In this document: positions 25,557-34,534 of the stretch, one piece after another
How the letters are laid out: each line of letters begins with the position of its first letter
Numbering within the stretch: position 1 is the stretch's first letter
NCBI RefSeq assembly: GCF_005154805.1
Contig: NZ_CP039727.1
Location: 4,337,501-4,401,500 of the forward strand
Direction of reading: 5' to 3'
DNA: 64,000 nucleotides
Source: Bacillus sp. S3
Lineage (GTDB): Bacteria; Bacillota; Bacilli; Bacillales; Cytobacillaceae
Notes under the pieces: model-generated
The model's database searches: none
Told to the model about the DNA's origin: nothing
Seen by the model: the letters and a program-made list of their open reading frames with translations, nothing else
Position numbers and translations under genes: made by a program

Positions 25557-25569
25557 GGTGCTTGACACC
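25557..25569 (+). repeat. Dispersed repeat core (copy 8, one mismatch)
   Basis: GGTGCTTGACACC. With the next copy it lies in the gene-free stretch 25389-25740, where nothing else is recognised. Confidence 0.6.
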
Positions 25570-25622
25570 CATAATCATGTTATCATAGTAGCAAAATTAA
25601 AAAATATCAATCTATTGCTAAT

Positions 25623-25671
25623 GGTGCCTGACACCACGAAAAGACAGTATTCCACCTGGGGCGGACAATTG
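25623..25671 (+). repeat. Dispersed repeat, long form, diverged (copy 9)
   Basis: Exact core GGTGCCTGACACC, then a diverged second half ending TGGGGCGGACAATTG. Confidence 0.7.
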
Positions 25672-25740
25672 AAATGCCTCGCCGCTCCCCGAGGGTATGT
25701 TTGGGTGATTGTTATTGTGGAAAGGGGTTTCTGTGTTACT

Positions 25741-27810
25741 ATGTCATCTTTTATTGATGTACCAAATGGTGTGTTTCATGCTGTTTGCCCGCTGGACTGC
25801 CCGGATCAGTGCGGGTTGCTTCTGCATAAGGTGGACGGAAGTATTGTAAAGGTAGTGGGTGATCCCGAGCATCCGGTAACCAAAGGTCATATCTGCAACA
25901 AGGTTCGCAACATGTCAGAGAGAATTTATGATGAAAGTCGCCTGCAATACCCGTTAAAACGTATCGGCCCCAAAGGTGAGGGGAAGTTTGAACGAATCAG
26001 CTGGGAGGATGCTCTAAGCACCATTACTTCCCGATGGAAGAATCTCATTGCCACAGATGGACCGGAAAGCATTCTCCCCTACAGCTTTTACGGAAACATG
26101 GGAAGGCTAAGCGCTGAAGGCATGGACCGCCGTTTTTGGCATCACTTGGGTGCCTCAAGACTGGACCGGACCATTTGTAACTCAGCTGGCGCAGCAGGGT
26201 ATCAATATACAATGGGTGCAAGCCTCGGAATTGACCCTGAGGATACGGTTCATTCCAAGCTGTTCATCTTTTGGGGTATTAATGCGGTAAGCACCAACAT
26301 GCACCAGGTCGCCCTGGCCCAGCAGGCCCGCAAGCAAAACGATGCCAAAATCATCGTCATCGATGTTCATAAAAATCAAACAGGCAGAATGGCAGATTGG
26401 TTTATTCCGATTCGGCCAGGGACGGACAGTGCCCTCGCCCTCGGGCTGATGCATGTGTTATTTGCCGAAGATATGGTAGACCACGATTTTTTGAAGAAAT
26501 ATACCGTCGGCGCCGAGGAACTGCACGACCATGTCGTTCAATATGACCCTGTCAAAGTTTCCGAAATTACCGGCGTACCTGCAGAAGACATTTACAAGCT
26601 GGCCAGGATGTATGGCGCAATGTCACCTTCCTTTATCCGCATCGGCAACGGTCCCCAGCATCATGACAATGGCGGCATGTTCGTCCGTACTATCTCATGC
26701 CTTCCTGCCCTAACCGGTCAATGGCTCGTGAAAGGCGGCGGTGCCATTAAAGGTAATTCTGCCTACCTTGCCCTAAACACTGCGAGCCTGCAGCGGCCAG
26801 AGCTTTTGAAAAATAAAAATACCCGGGTCATCAACATGAACTTGCTGGGCGATGCATTATTAACACTGGACCCGCCGATTAAATCACTGTATGTATATGG
26901 TACCAATCCCGCTTTAGTTGCACCGTCAAGCAATAAAGTCAGAGAAGGTCTTGCGCGAGAAGATTTATTCCTTGTCGTTCATGATTTATTTTTAACAGAA
27001 ACGGCCAAGTATGCCGATCTTGTTCTGCCAGCAACTTCGTCTTTTGAAAACACGGATTTATACACATCGTACTGGCATCATTATGCCCAAATCCAGCAGC
27101 CGCTCATCACACCATTCGGGGAGTCAAAATCAAATGTGGACGTCTTCCGTTTACTGGCAAATGGAATGGGATTTGGTGATGATGCAGCTTTCACAGAAAC
27201 AGAGACAGCGATGATTGCAAGCGCCCTGAATCATCCTCAAAATCCATATTTGGAGGGGATTGATTACGACGCTTTATCTGAACAGCACTATCTGAAAGCC
27301 AAGGTCAAACCGCTGTTCCCCGGGACACTTCCGACACCTAGTGGAAAAATAGAGCTATATTCCGAGAGGATGAAACAAAATGGGTATCCTGCCCTGCCAA
27401 CCTATATCCCGCTCGTGAATGATGGAGACCATCGCACTCAATTTGTTCCCGGGCCGAATCATAATTTCCTAAATTCCACATTTTCCAATAACCGGAAACA
27501 TATCAGCCTGGAAAAAGAACCTAAGTTACATATGAATCGGTTAGATGCGCTTGAGGCTGGCATTGTGGATGGAGACAGAGTGCGGGTGTGGAATGATCGC
27601 GGGGAATGTGTGCTTCAGGCAGTGGTCGGGGAAAATGTCCTACCAGGAGTGGTCGTGTCACAAGGACTCTGGTCGGATGGTACGGCCAGGTCAGAAGAAG
27701 ATTCAACAGCCCCAAAATGCCTCGTTAACTCGCTAACCCCCGACCGCATCAGCGATATGGGAGGCGGCGCTACCTTCTTTTCAGGAAGGGTAACTGTGGA
27801 AAAAATGTAG
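25741..27810 (+). CDS. Molybdopterin-dependent oxidoreductase, YyaE-like
   Basis: 689-residue cytoplasmic enzyme of the DMSO-reductase superfamily. ATG at 25741 is chosen because the family N-terminus begins there (FHAVCPLDCPDQCG); the open frame upstream runs through a dispersed repeat. The [4Fe-4S] site is C-x3-C-x3-C ... C in HICNKV. The bis-MGD folds show as FYGNMGRLSAEGMDRRFWHHLG, GINAVSTNMHQ, RPGTDSALALGLMHV, and the C-terminal GPNHNFLNSTFSNN plus a barrel domain (LDALEAGIVDGDRVRVWNDRGE). B. subtilis YyaE is the nearest relative I can name; its substrate is unknown. No subunit genes are adjacent. Confidence 0.8.
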   Translation: MSSFIDVPNGVFHAVCPLDCPDQCGLLLHKVDGSIVKVVGDPEHPVTKGHICNKVRNMSERIYDESRLQYPLKRIGPKGEGKFERISWEDALSTITSRWKNLIATDGPESILPYSFYGNMGRLSAEGMDRRFWHHLGASRLDRTICNSAGAAGYQYTMGASLGIDPEDTVHSKLFIFWGINAVSTNMHQVALAQQARKQNDAKIIVIDVHKNQTGRMADWFIPIRPGTDSALALGLMHVLFAEDMVDHDFLKKYTVGAEELHDHVVQYDPVKVSEITGVPAEDIYKLARMYGAMSPSFIRIGNGPQHHDNGGMFVRTISCLPALTGQWLVKGGGAIKGNSAYLALNTASLQRPELLKNKNTRVINMNLLGDALLTLDPPIKSLYVYGTNPALVAPSSNKVREGLAREDLFLVVHDLFLTETAKYADLVLPATSSFENTDLYTSYWHHYAQIQQPLITPFGESKSNVDVFRLLANGMGFGDDAAFTETETAMIASALNHPQNPYLEGIDYDALSEQHYLKAKVKPLFPGTLPTPSGKIELYSERMKQNGYPALPTYIPLVNDGDHRTQFVPGPNHNFLNSTFSNNRKHISLEKEPKLHMNRLDALEAGIVDGDRVRVWNDRGECVLQAVVGENVLPGVVVSQGLWSDGTARSEEDSTAPKCLVNSLTPDRISDMGGGATFFSGRVTVEKM

Positions 27811-27845
27811 TTTTGCGCATGAAGTTACTAGTCTTTTTAATATAT

Positions 27846-27880
27846 CGGTCGCTTAGAGCCTTATTAGCGACCGTTTTTTT
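27846..27880 (+). terminator. Terminator of the molybdoenzyme gene
   Basis: Stem CGGTCGCT / AGCGACCG followed by seven T. Confidence 0.85.
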
Positions 27881-28095
27881 GATGCTTCCTTCTGTTAAAA
27901 AAGCTGACCGACCCGCTCTTCAATTTGAGTGGTAGATTTCATTATCTCCCCAAAAGATACCGGTTTACCACCTCACCTAATAAAACAAGCACACTCTTTA
28001 ACTCAATACACCGCAGGCATCAAATGCAACCACGTGCGCCATAAAAAAACTGCAGGAATCCGCACATTCCCGCAGCATGTTAAAATACCCTTCAC

Positions 28096-28147
28096 GATGC
28101 CTGACACCCTATTTACTCTCGTCATAGGGCAAAGGGTGTCAGGCACC
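28096..28147. repeat. Inverted pair of dispersed repeat cores (copies 10 and 11)
   Basis: GATGCCTGACACC at 28096-28108 (one mismatch) and exact GGTGTCAGGCACC at 28135-28147 form an inverted pair that could fold as a hairpin. It lies in the 359-base gene-free stretch between the molybdoenzyme and the LRR protein; that stretch also has a small imperfect palindrome near 28050-28075 but no gene. Confidence 0.75.
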
Positions 28148-28169
28148 CTTTGTTCAGGCGCTCTTTGTT

Positions 28170-29813
28170 CTAGTGAATCCAGGCGCCGTCTTTGCCGAGT
28201 TTGTATTTACCGATATAGGTGTTGTAGGCCATGCTTCCATCGGATTTGAGGTAGTACCATTTTCCGCCTGTATATACCCATCCTGTAGCCATTTCACCAC
28301 TTTGATTCATGTAGTACCAAGATGACCCTGATTTCACCCATCCGGTTAGCATTGCGCCGTTATTATTCATGAAGTACCATGTATTTCCTGTTTTCACCCA
28401 GCCCGTTTTCATGGCGCCACTTGTGTCCAAGAAGTACCATTTCCCGCCTGTATATACCCAACCGGTTTTCATATCACCATTTGGATTCAGGAAGTACCAT
28501 TTTCCGCCTGTATATACCCATCCCGTAGCCATTTCACCATTATTTTTCATGAAATACCAGCTCGGACCGGATTTTAACCAGCCTTTTGTAAGCTTATCTG
28601 TACCAGCCGTATAATGGTACCAACTGTCACCTAATGGGACCCAACCTGTAATAGCAGCCTTGGTCGAAGTGTGGAAATAAACCGGTAATACATTAAGTTC
28701 CTCCGGCTCCTCCCCATTAGTATATGAAACAACAAATGCAACATAATCAGTATCAGGCTTTAATCCTGTTAAAAAGACATTTTTAGATGTCGTTTTCACT
28801 TCAGAACCTTCTACATCACTAAACCGTTCACCGTAATAAACTTTATAATAATCAGGTTTAACCTCACTGAAATCATTCCAGGCCAGTCCAAACGCTTTAT
28901 TGGAAACGATCTTTTTGTCTTCAGCCAGTAAACTATATACCACATCTACTCCATTACTGGCCAACTGGTCTGCAACCTTTCTTGCACTGCTGCCTTTTGA
29001 AAAATTGATCGGAGTATAATAAAAGAATACTGTTTCAAGACTTTCTAGCGTAAGAAGAGTTTCAATGTCCTTAACTTCAGTTCCGGATAAATCAAGGTAA
29101 TATAAATGTTTCAACCCAGCCAAAGGTCTGATATCAGAGATAGGATTATTGGATAGATCGAGGATCTCCAGGTTTTCAGCTTTCTCAAGTCCCGAAATTG
29201 ATGAAATCCCTTGATCGTATGCATATAATTCTGTCAAATGGTCAAGGTCACTTTCATATAGGCCGCGGGTTTCAATTCCCAACTGATCTTTAATGGCTTC
29301 AGCTAGGTTGGCATCCTTAAGGGTAACAACCCCACCGCTTGGTGCTTCATAGGTTGTAAATTCAAATGTCGTTTCCTCATTTGTCCATACGCCGTCTTTC
29401 AAAACCTTAATCGTTATGGAATACGTTGTATTCGGCTCCAAGTTTTTAATCGAATATTCATTTTCTTCTTCATTTGGGTTTGCTGGTAGAGTCGCAACTT
29501 GGTTGCCATTCAAAAGAATTTGATAGGAAATCCTTGGGCTTCGATAATCGTACATCCAAGATATCCACACTGAATTTTCTGTGAATTTATAGTCTGTGAC
29601 ATAGACCGGTTCAACCACTTCTTCCCCATTATCCTCAGCATTAAGCTGATTCTCACCTGTCGCTGCCTTTGACTGCAATAGCTTTTGCTCGAACTGAATT
29701 TTTGCCTGTGTAAAATCATGTGCCGGTTCTTGCGCGAAAGCAGTAACCGGTGTCAACAATGACGCGCCGAGACCAATCGATAAGACGATCTTCGGCAATT
29801 TGTAACCTGCCAT
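28170..29813 (-). CDS. Secreted LRR/Fn3-like protein with GW-type wall-binding repeats
   Basis: 547 residues. Signal peptide (cleavage near AFAQ), a fibronectin-III-like domain (about 70-155), a leucine-rich-repeat part of internalin type (about 158-270: LEILDLSNNPISDIRPLAGLK and similar), a second Fn3-like domain (about 290-380) and seven or eight 20-residue wall-binding repeats (GWVYTGGKWYFL..G.M.T) at the C-terminus. It has no catalytic domain and is probably a surface adhesin or wall-organising protein. AGAGGGGG precedes the ATG by eight bases. The repeats are closest to those of the Amidase_3 protein. Confidence 0.85.
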   Translation of the reverse strand: MAGYKLPKIVLSIGLGASLLTPVTAFAQEPAHDFTQAKIQFEQKLLQSKAATGENQLNAEDNGEEVVEPVYVTDYKFTENSVWISWMYDYRSPRISYQILLNGNQVATLPANPNEEENEYSIKNLEPNTTYSITIKVLKDGVWTNEETTFEFTTYEAPSGGVVTLKDANLAEAIKDQLGIETRGLYESDLDHLTELYAYDQGISSISGLEKAENLEILDLSNNPISDIRPLAGLKHLYYLDLSGTEVKDIETLLTLESLETVFFYYTPINFSKGSSARKVADQLASNGVDVVYSLLAEDKKIVSNKAFGLAWNDFSEVKPDYYKVYYGERFSDVEGSEVKTTSKNVFLTGLKPDTDYVAFVVSYTNGEEPEELNVLPVYFHTSTKAAITGWVPLGDSWYHYTAGTDKLTKGWLKSGPSWYFMKNNGEMATGWVYTGGKWYFLNPNGDMKTGWVYTGGKWYFLDTSGAMKTGWVKTGNTWYFMNNNGAMLTGWVKSGSSWYYMNQSGEMATGWVYTGGKWYYLKSDGSMAYNTYIGKYKLGKDGAWIH

Positions 29814-29966
29814 CTAATAATCCCCCTCTTAAACTGTTATTCTCTCATTTATAGTGAGCCCCATTATAGAATTCACACAACATTAATTATACTAGCAGAC
29901 ACCGTCATTTGACATAATCATTGAAAAAAATATCAAACTTAGTCAAAAATAGACAAATTGCAACCT

Positions 29967-29998
29967 AAAAAGCTCTCCGACGACAGATGTCAGAGAGC
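29967..29998 (-). terminator. Terminator of the zinc-ribbon gene
   Basis: GCTCTC / GAGAGC stem with a 15-base loop; on the minus strand it is followed by TTTTT. Confidence 0.55.
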
Positions 29999-30064
29999 AA
30001 AGTTTAAACGTAAATTATGAAATAAAGACCCACATTCAATGGTGTGAAAATCCCCTAAAAAAGG

Positions 30065-30403
30065 TCATTGCACCTTTTTATTGATTTTTTTCAAAGCTTC
30101 TTTCGTTTCATTGAGATATTTTACCAGACGCAAGGGCTTACTTAACACTCTTTTCGGGAACCCCTCTATGAACTTCCCTTGATCCGTTTTATATTCATCA
30201 GTTAATCTTGTTGGTTTCGATGTAACGCGCTTATATACTTCTTTGTACAATTCCCTCATCGGACTCATATCTGTCTCGATTGTACGGCGGCAGTTCGTAC
30301 AATCAATACTTTGAATCTTATCGTTTAAATATTGAACACGATGCAGGGTTTCGTCATGACAATGTGAACAATAAAGGGTGACATCTATTTCTGAAATCTT
30401 CAT
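30065..30403 (-). CDS. Small zinc-ribbon protein, unknown function
   Basis: 112 residues. The N-terminal half carries two CxxC pairs (YCSHCHDE and DCTNCRRT) that would bind one zinc; the C-terminal half is basic and helical (KPTRLTDEY, KPLRLVKYLNE, ending in a Lys-rich tail). It looks like the conserved Bacillus bh-protein group of unknown function; nucleic-acid binding is a guess from the zinc ribbon and basic tail. AAAGGAG lies ten bases before the ATG. It stands alone on the minus strand. Confidence 0.65.
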   Translation of the reverse strand: MKISEIDVTLYCSHCHDETLHRVQYLNDKIQSIDCTNCRRTIETDMSPMRELYKEVYKRVTSKPTRLTDEYKTDQGKFIEGFPKRVLSKPLRLVKYLNETKEALKKINKKVQ

Positions 30404-30444
30404 ATAGGTCTTCTCCTTTACAAATATTCCACAGACTTTCTTTC

Positions 30445-30468
30445 AAAAAAGAACCCGTTATGCGGGCT
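30445..30468 (-). terminator. Possible terminator after the second SorC-type regulator
   Basis: Short GC stem CCCG / CGGG with TTTTTT on the minus strand, 130 bases after the stop. The stem is short, so this is uncertain. Confidence 0.4.
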
Positions 30469-30597
30469 GCTATCTTTTCAATCAAGTTATTTTTTCATAT
30501 TATATAGTAATCAAACGATTGTGAACATGTACCTGATTTTACTCATTTTCCTCTACCTAAAATGATGATAAATTTAGTAGAAACTTACTATATTATA

Positions 30598-31554
30598 TTA
30601 TACCTCATGTTGATATTTTTTTAAAATTACACCTGCCATTTGTTCGTCAATAACCAGGACATCAATCAATTGGCCTCTTAACGCGCCAAGCACACTTTCT
30701 GCTTTCTGCTCTCCTTCTACAACAGCAATCACCATATTAATGTGTTTAATTTCTTCCATGGTAATGCCAATTACCTTACTGTATAAAGAATCATTAACTG
30801 AATTTCCGTTTTGATCGAAAAAGCGGTACCCAATGTCACCCACTACTCCCAATTCTCGAAGATGGCTTAAATCCGTTTCCTTCAAGTAACCAATATTCAT
30901 TAATGTTGATTTCTTGAAGGGATTACCGATGCTGATCACGGCAATATCTACATTTCGTCCGCTTTCTAATACCGTTTCAATATCCTGCATCGCCATTAAT
31001 CGATTTTTTAATTCTTCTGTTTCAACAATGGCGGGGGCATACAGATACGTACAAGCTCCGTTCATTTTTTTAGCTAAATCGTTTGCCAGTTGATTGGCAT
31101 GGATGTTCACTGACTTAACTCCCATACCGCCCTCTAATGGGACAACCTTTATGTCTTCCCTGCGCTCATAAGGATATTCATGAACAAGGTGGGCAAGCGT
31201 CGTGCCCCATGAAATACCAATACTTTTGACACCTTTCATATTTTGCGATAAGTAGTTTGCACCTGCGAGACCAACTGCCCGTTTTGCCAATTCACTTGAC
31301 ACGCCGTTGGCGGGTACCACAACAGCATCCTTGAGACCAAAATATTTCTCAAGCTGCTGCTCCAATTCAACGGTTCGAACCGTTTCATCTTTAATATATA
31401 TATTTACAATTCCCTCATCCTTTGCCTTTTGAAGCAATTTGGATATGACGGGTCTTGATACGCCCAATTTTGCAGCGATTTCAGCCTGTGTCCAGCCATC
31501 GTTATAATACATGCTGGAGACCTTAACCAATTGCCTTCTTTCTTGCCACTCCAC
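30598..31554 (-). CDS. SorC/DeoR-type sugar-binding transcriptional regulator (regulator 2)
   Basis: 318 residues: N-terminal helix-turn-helix (YYNDGWTQAEIAAKLGVSRPVISKLL) and a C-terminal sugar-phosphate-binding domain (about 55-315) with VKSIGISWGTTL, VPLEGGMG and IGNPFKKSTLMN. Such proteins are tetramers that bind paired half-sites and respond to a phosphorylated sugar. GTG start with AAGGGG upstream. Its own promoter region holds a copy of the island operator, so it probably regulates itself and the E1-E3 genes upstream. It is about 35% similar in pattern to the regulator at 38669 by eye, so the two may bind the same sites. Confidence 0.85.
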   Translation of the reverse strand: MEWQERRQLVKVSSMYYNDGWTQAEIAAKLGVSRPVISKLLQKAKDEGIVNIYIKDETVRTVELEQQLEKYFGLKDAVVVPANGVSSELAKRAVGLAGANYLSQNMKGVKSIGISWGTTLAHLVHEYPYERREDIKVVPLEGGMGVKSVNIHANQLANDLAKKMNGACTYLYAPAIVETEELKNRLMAMQDIETVLESGRNVDIAVISIGNPFKKSTLMNIGYLKETDLSHLRELGVVGDIGYRFFDQNGNSVNDSLYSKVIGITMEEIKHINMVIAVVEGEQKAESVLGALRGQLIDVLVIDEQMAGVILKKYQHEV

Positions 31555-31589
31555 GTAGACAGCCCCTTTGATAATAGCCCATGATATTT

Positions 31590-31616
31590 ACAAATGTATT
31601 CTATAAGAACATTTTA
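31590..31616 (-). promoter_or_regulatory. Island operator before SorC regulator 2
   Basis: ACAAATGT (31590-31597) and ACATTTTA (31609-31616), 19 bp apart. The flanking sequence ACATTTGTAAATATCAT on the minus strand is identical over 17 bases to that at the E1-alpha operator, in the other orientation. Confidence 0.65.
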
Positions 31617-31682
31617 CATGATTTTCCTTCTAAAACCAATAAATCGTTTCATACCAACGCAGCACGCCGCCCCTTTTTAGCT

Positions 31683-31741
31683 AAAAAACACATGGAAATC
31701 CCCCGATCATCAAGGAATGAGGGATTTCAAATGTGTTTTTT
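31683..31741. terminator. Terminator of the E1-E3 operon
   Basis: Two-part stem: AAAAAACACAT / ATGTGTTTTTT and, inside, AAATCCC / GGGATTT. It is 15 bases beyond the stop of the E3 gene. Confidence 0.85.
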
Positions 31742-31755
31742 ATAAACCTATGAAA

Positions 31756-33162
31756 TTAACCAACAAGGACCATCTTTTTACGTGACTCCAGTTTCTGAAC
31801 AGCCTTCACAGCCGCTTCAAAAAATGTTTCTGAAATCGTTGGATGCGGGTGGATCATTTTTGCCGCTTCCTCTACGGTTCCTTCGAGATACATAAACGCT
31901 GATGCTTCGGAAATCATTTCCGTTACATGGGCTCCTGCCATCACTACGCCAATAATTTCTCCGTATTTCGCTTCAAAAATCACCTTCGTGAAGCCCTCGG
32001 GCTCTCCTGCACTTAATGCCTTCCCGCTTCCGGCAAAGTCAAACTTCTCGGTCCGGATTTCGATGCCCTGCTTCTTCGCCTCTTCCTCTGACAAGCCGAC
32101 AGAAGCAATCTCCGGAAGCGTGTAAATGCAGCGCGGCATTACTTTGTAATCTATACGGTCTTGGATTCCGGCAGCATTATTCGCTGCCACCACCCCTTCC
32201 GCACTCGCGGCATGGGCAAGCTGCCAGCCGCCAATTACGTCGCCCACGGCATACACATGGCTAATGCTTGTCTCCATTTGATCATTTACCTTTAGGAACG
32301 GACCGTTTTGTTCGAGATTTACCTCTTTTACCGCAGACAGGTTTGGCCGGCGGCCTGTGCTGACAAGCAAAGTATCGGCTGATAGGGTCAACTCTTTGCC
32401 CTTTGCATCGACACAAACAACTGTTTTTGCACTGCCGGTTTGTTCCACTTGCTGGACTTTAGCCCCAACATGAAGCTTAATACCCTTTTTCTTCAAATTC
32501 TTTGCCAAAAACTTTGAGGCCTCGGCATCCTCTGTCGGCACAATCCGGTCAGCTGCCTCCACGATTGTAACCTCTGTTTTCAAGGCAGCAAAAATCGTAG
32601 CAAATTCGACGCCAATGACTCCGCCGCCAATAATGATCACCGATTTTGGAATATCCGGAAGATCAAAGATCGTATCACTTGTGTGATAGTGGACAGAATC
32701 AAGCCCTGGAATTGGTGGTACAGCCGGCGTTGAACCAGTTGCCACAATGACCTTTCCCGCCCCAATCGTCTCTTCCCCTGCGTCTGTTTTTACCATGACA
32801 TTTCCGTCTGCCAAAAGCGTTCCAAAGCCGTTATAGACATCAATTTTCCCTTGTTTCAGCAAAAAGGCAATGCCGCCGCGCAAACGCTCGATGACGTCAT
32901 TTTTTCGTTTCTTCATTTTATCAAAGGAAAGGGTCAGGGAGCCGGTTTCGATCCCCCAATCCTTCGCTTTTTCAATTTGTTCAATTATTTCAGAATGCTT
33001 TAAATAGGTTTTGGACGGAATACAGCCTCTGTTTAAACACGTACCGCCGAGAAAATCTGCCTCAATCAGCGCTGTTTTTTTACCAAGCTCTGCTGCATTT
33101 AATGCGGCTACATAACCGCCGGGTCCACCGCCAATTACGACGATTTCATAGGATGATTTCAA
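31756..33162 (-). CDS. Dihydrolipoyl dehydrogenase (E3)
   Basis: 468-residue FAD enzyme that reoxidises the lipoyl group of E2 with NAD. Motifs: VVIGGGPGGYVAALNAAELGK (FAD), GGTCLNRGCIPSK (redox disulfide), VIIGGGVIGVEFATIFAAL (NAD), YAVGDVIGG, and HPHPTISE with the catalytic His near the C-terminus. GAGGTG lies six bases before the TTG at 33162; the GTG at 33171 overlaps this site and is less likely. It is the last gene of the E1a-E1b-E2-E3 operon and so probably serves this complex rather than the general pyruvate dehydrogenase. Confidence 0.88.
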   Translation of the reverse strand: MKSSYEIVVIGGGPGGYVAALNAAELGKKTALIEADFLGGTCLNRGCIPSKTYLKHSEIIEQIEKAKDWGIETGSLTLSFDKMKKRKNDVIERLRGGIAFLLKQGKIDVYNGFGTLLADGNVMVKTDAGEETIGAGKVIVATGSTPAVPPIPGLDSVHYHTSDTIFDLPDIPKSVIIIGGGVIGVEFATIFAALKTEVTIVEAADRIVPTEDAEASKFLAKNLKKKGIKLHVGAKVQQVEQTGSAKTVVCVDAKGKELTLSADTLLVSTGRRPNLSAVKEVNLEQNGPFLKVNDQMETSISHVYAVGDVIGGWQLAHAASAEGVVAANNAAGIQDRIDYKVMPRCIYTLPEIASVGLSEEEAKKQGIEIRTEKFDFAGSGKALSAGEPEGFTKVIFEAKYGEIIGVVMAGAHVTEMISEASAFMYLEGTVEEAAKMIHPHPTISETFFEAAVKAVQKLESRKKMVLVG

Positions 33163-33175
33163 CTCTTTCACCTCA

Positions 33176-34519
33176 TTACACTAGTAACTCAAACGGATTT
33201 TCAAGAATTTGTTTCAATTCTGTCAAGAAGGCAGCCGCCGGTGCACCGTCGATGGCCCGGTGGTCAAACGATAAACTGAGCGTTATCATTGGGCGAATTT
33301 CTAGTGCCCCATTAACGGCAACAGGTTTATCAACGATCCGGCCGACTCCAAGAATCGCACTATCCGGCTGATTGATGATTGGTGTGAACGCATCAACCGA
33401 ATACATGCCAAGATTACTGATCGTAAACGTAGAACCTTTTAGCTGATCTGGAAGTAATTTATTCTCCCGGGCACGCTTGCCAATGTCCTTCGCGTCTTGA
33501 GTAAGTTCAGAAAGCCCCTTAAAGAGCACATCTTTGACAACAGGGACCATTAACCCGCCAGGAACAGCCACTGCCAGTCCAATATGGACATGTCCATGCT
33601 GCACGATTTCATCGCCTTCAATCGATACATTCACTTCCGGATGACGAGAAAGGGCGGCAGCAGAAGCTTTGATTAATACTTCTGTATAAGATAAACGCAA
33701 ACCAGTTTGTTTCTCAACAACTGGCAGAAGGGAAGCACGAATTTCCTTCACCTTCGTCATGTCCACATCTGTTGTTAAGGTGACGTGCGGCGCTGTATAC
33801 GCACTTTGTGCCATCCGCTCAGCAATCACCTTCCTCATACCGGACATCTTCTTGCGCTGCGACTGTGCAGGCGCCGGAGCGGCTTCAGCTTTAGCGGCAC
33901 GAGAGATGACATCCGTCTTGACAATTTTTCCGTTTATTCCACTGCCGGTAACTGCCGACAAATCAACCTGCTCGGCAACAGCAATCTTTCGGGCAAGCGG
34001 AGTTGCTTTCGGCATTGCCGATACGCTTTCGATAACTGCGACAACATCGCTTTTCTGGACACGGCCATTTGGACCGCTTCCTTGGATATTCCCTAATACC
34101 AGCTCATTCACCCTTGCAAGCTTCCGTGCAGCCGGTGTGGCGCGCGGCTTCTCGCCATTTTGACTTCCAGCGGGGGCTGCTTCCACAGATACCACTTTTG
34201 CAGGCGTCTGAACTTCAGCCTCTTCCTTTGCCGCTTCTTCAGAACCGGAAATTCCCGGCGAGGTGTCAGGCACCGTTTCCTCCGCCTCACCGATATAACC
34301 GATGATTTGATTGACCGGCACCTGCTCATCTACTTGAAAATATTTTTTCAAAAGGATTCCGGCATCGTAAGCTTCCACTTCGATGTTAATTTTATCCGTC
34401 ATAATTTCAAACAACGGCTCGCCAATATCGACGCTTTCCCCTTCTTCTTTAAACCACTGAAGGAGGGTACCTTCCGCCATTGTCGAACTAAGCTTTGGCA
34501 TGAAAATTTCTTTTGCCAC
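33176..34519 (-). CDS. Dihydrolipoamide acyltransferase (E2), AcoC/PdhC type
   Basis: 447 residues: one lipoyl domain (about 1-78, lipoyl Lys in EIMTDKINIEVEA), a linker, two peripheral-subunit-binding-like segments (ATPAARKLARVNELVLGNIQGSGPNGRVQKSDV and ATPLARKIAVAEQVDLSAVTGSGINGKIVKTDV), and the catalytic domain ending SFDHRAIDGAPAAAF with the active His and Asp. Two such segments are unusual; one is normal. The linker contains VPDTS, encoded by an exact copy of the dispersed repeat. GGAGGGG precedes the GTG start. It transfers the acyl group made by E1 to CoA. Confidence 0.85.
   Translation of the reverse strand: MAKEIFMPKLSSTMAEGTLLQWFKEEGESVDIGEPLFEIMTDKINIEVEAYDAGILLKKYFQVDEQVPVNQIIGYIGEAEETVPDTSPGISGSEEAAKEEAEVQTPAKVVSVEAAPAGSQNGEKPRATPAARKLARVNELVLGNIQGSGPNGRVQKSDVVAVIESVSAMPKATPLARKIAVAEQVDLSAVTGSGINGKIVKTDVISRAAKAEAAPAPAQSQRKKMSGMRKVIAERMAQSAYTAPHVTLTTDVDMTKVKEIRASLLPVVEKQTGLRLSYTEVLIKASAAALSRHPEVNVSIEGDEIVQHGHVHIGLAVAVPGGLMVPVVKDVLFKGLSELTQDAKDIGKRARENKLLPDQLKGSTFTISNLGMYSVDAFTPIINQPDSAILGVGRIVDKPVAVNGALEIRPMITLSLSFDHRAIDGAPAAAFLTELKQILENPFELLV
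34262..34274 (-). repeat. Dispersed repeat core (copy 12) inside the E2 gene
   Basis: Exact GGTGTCAGGCACC on the plus strand. In the E2 frame it reads T-V-P-D-T, in the flexible linker between the lipoyl and binding domains. Confidence 0.7.
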
Positions 34520-34534
34520 TGTGAACCCCTCCTT

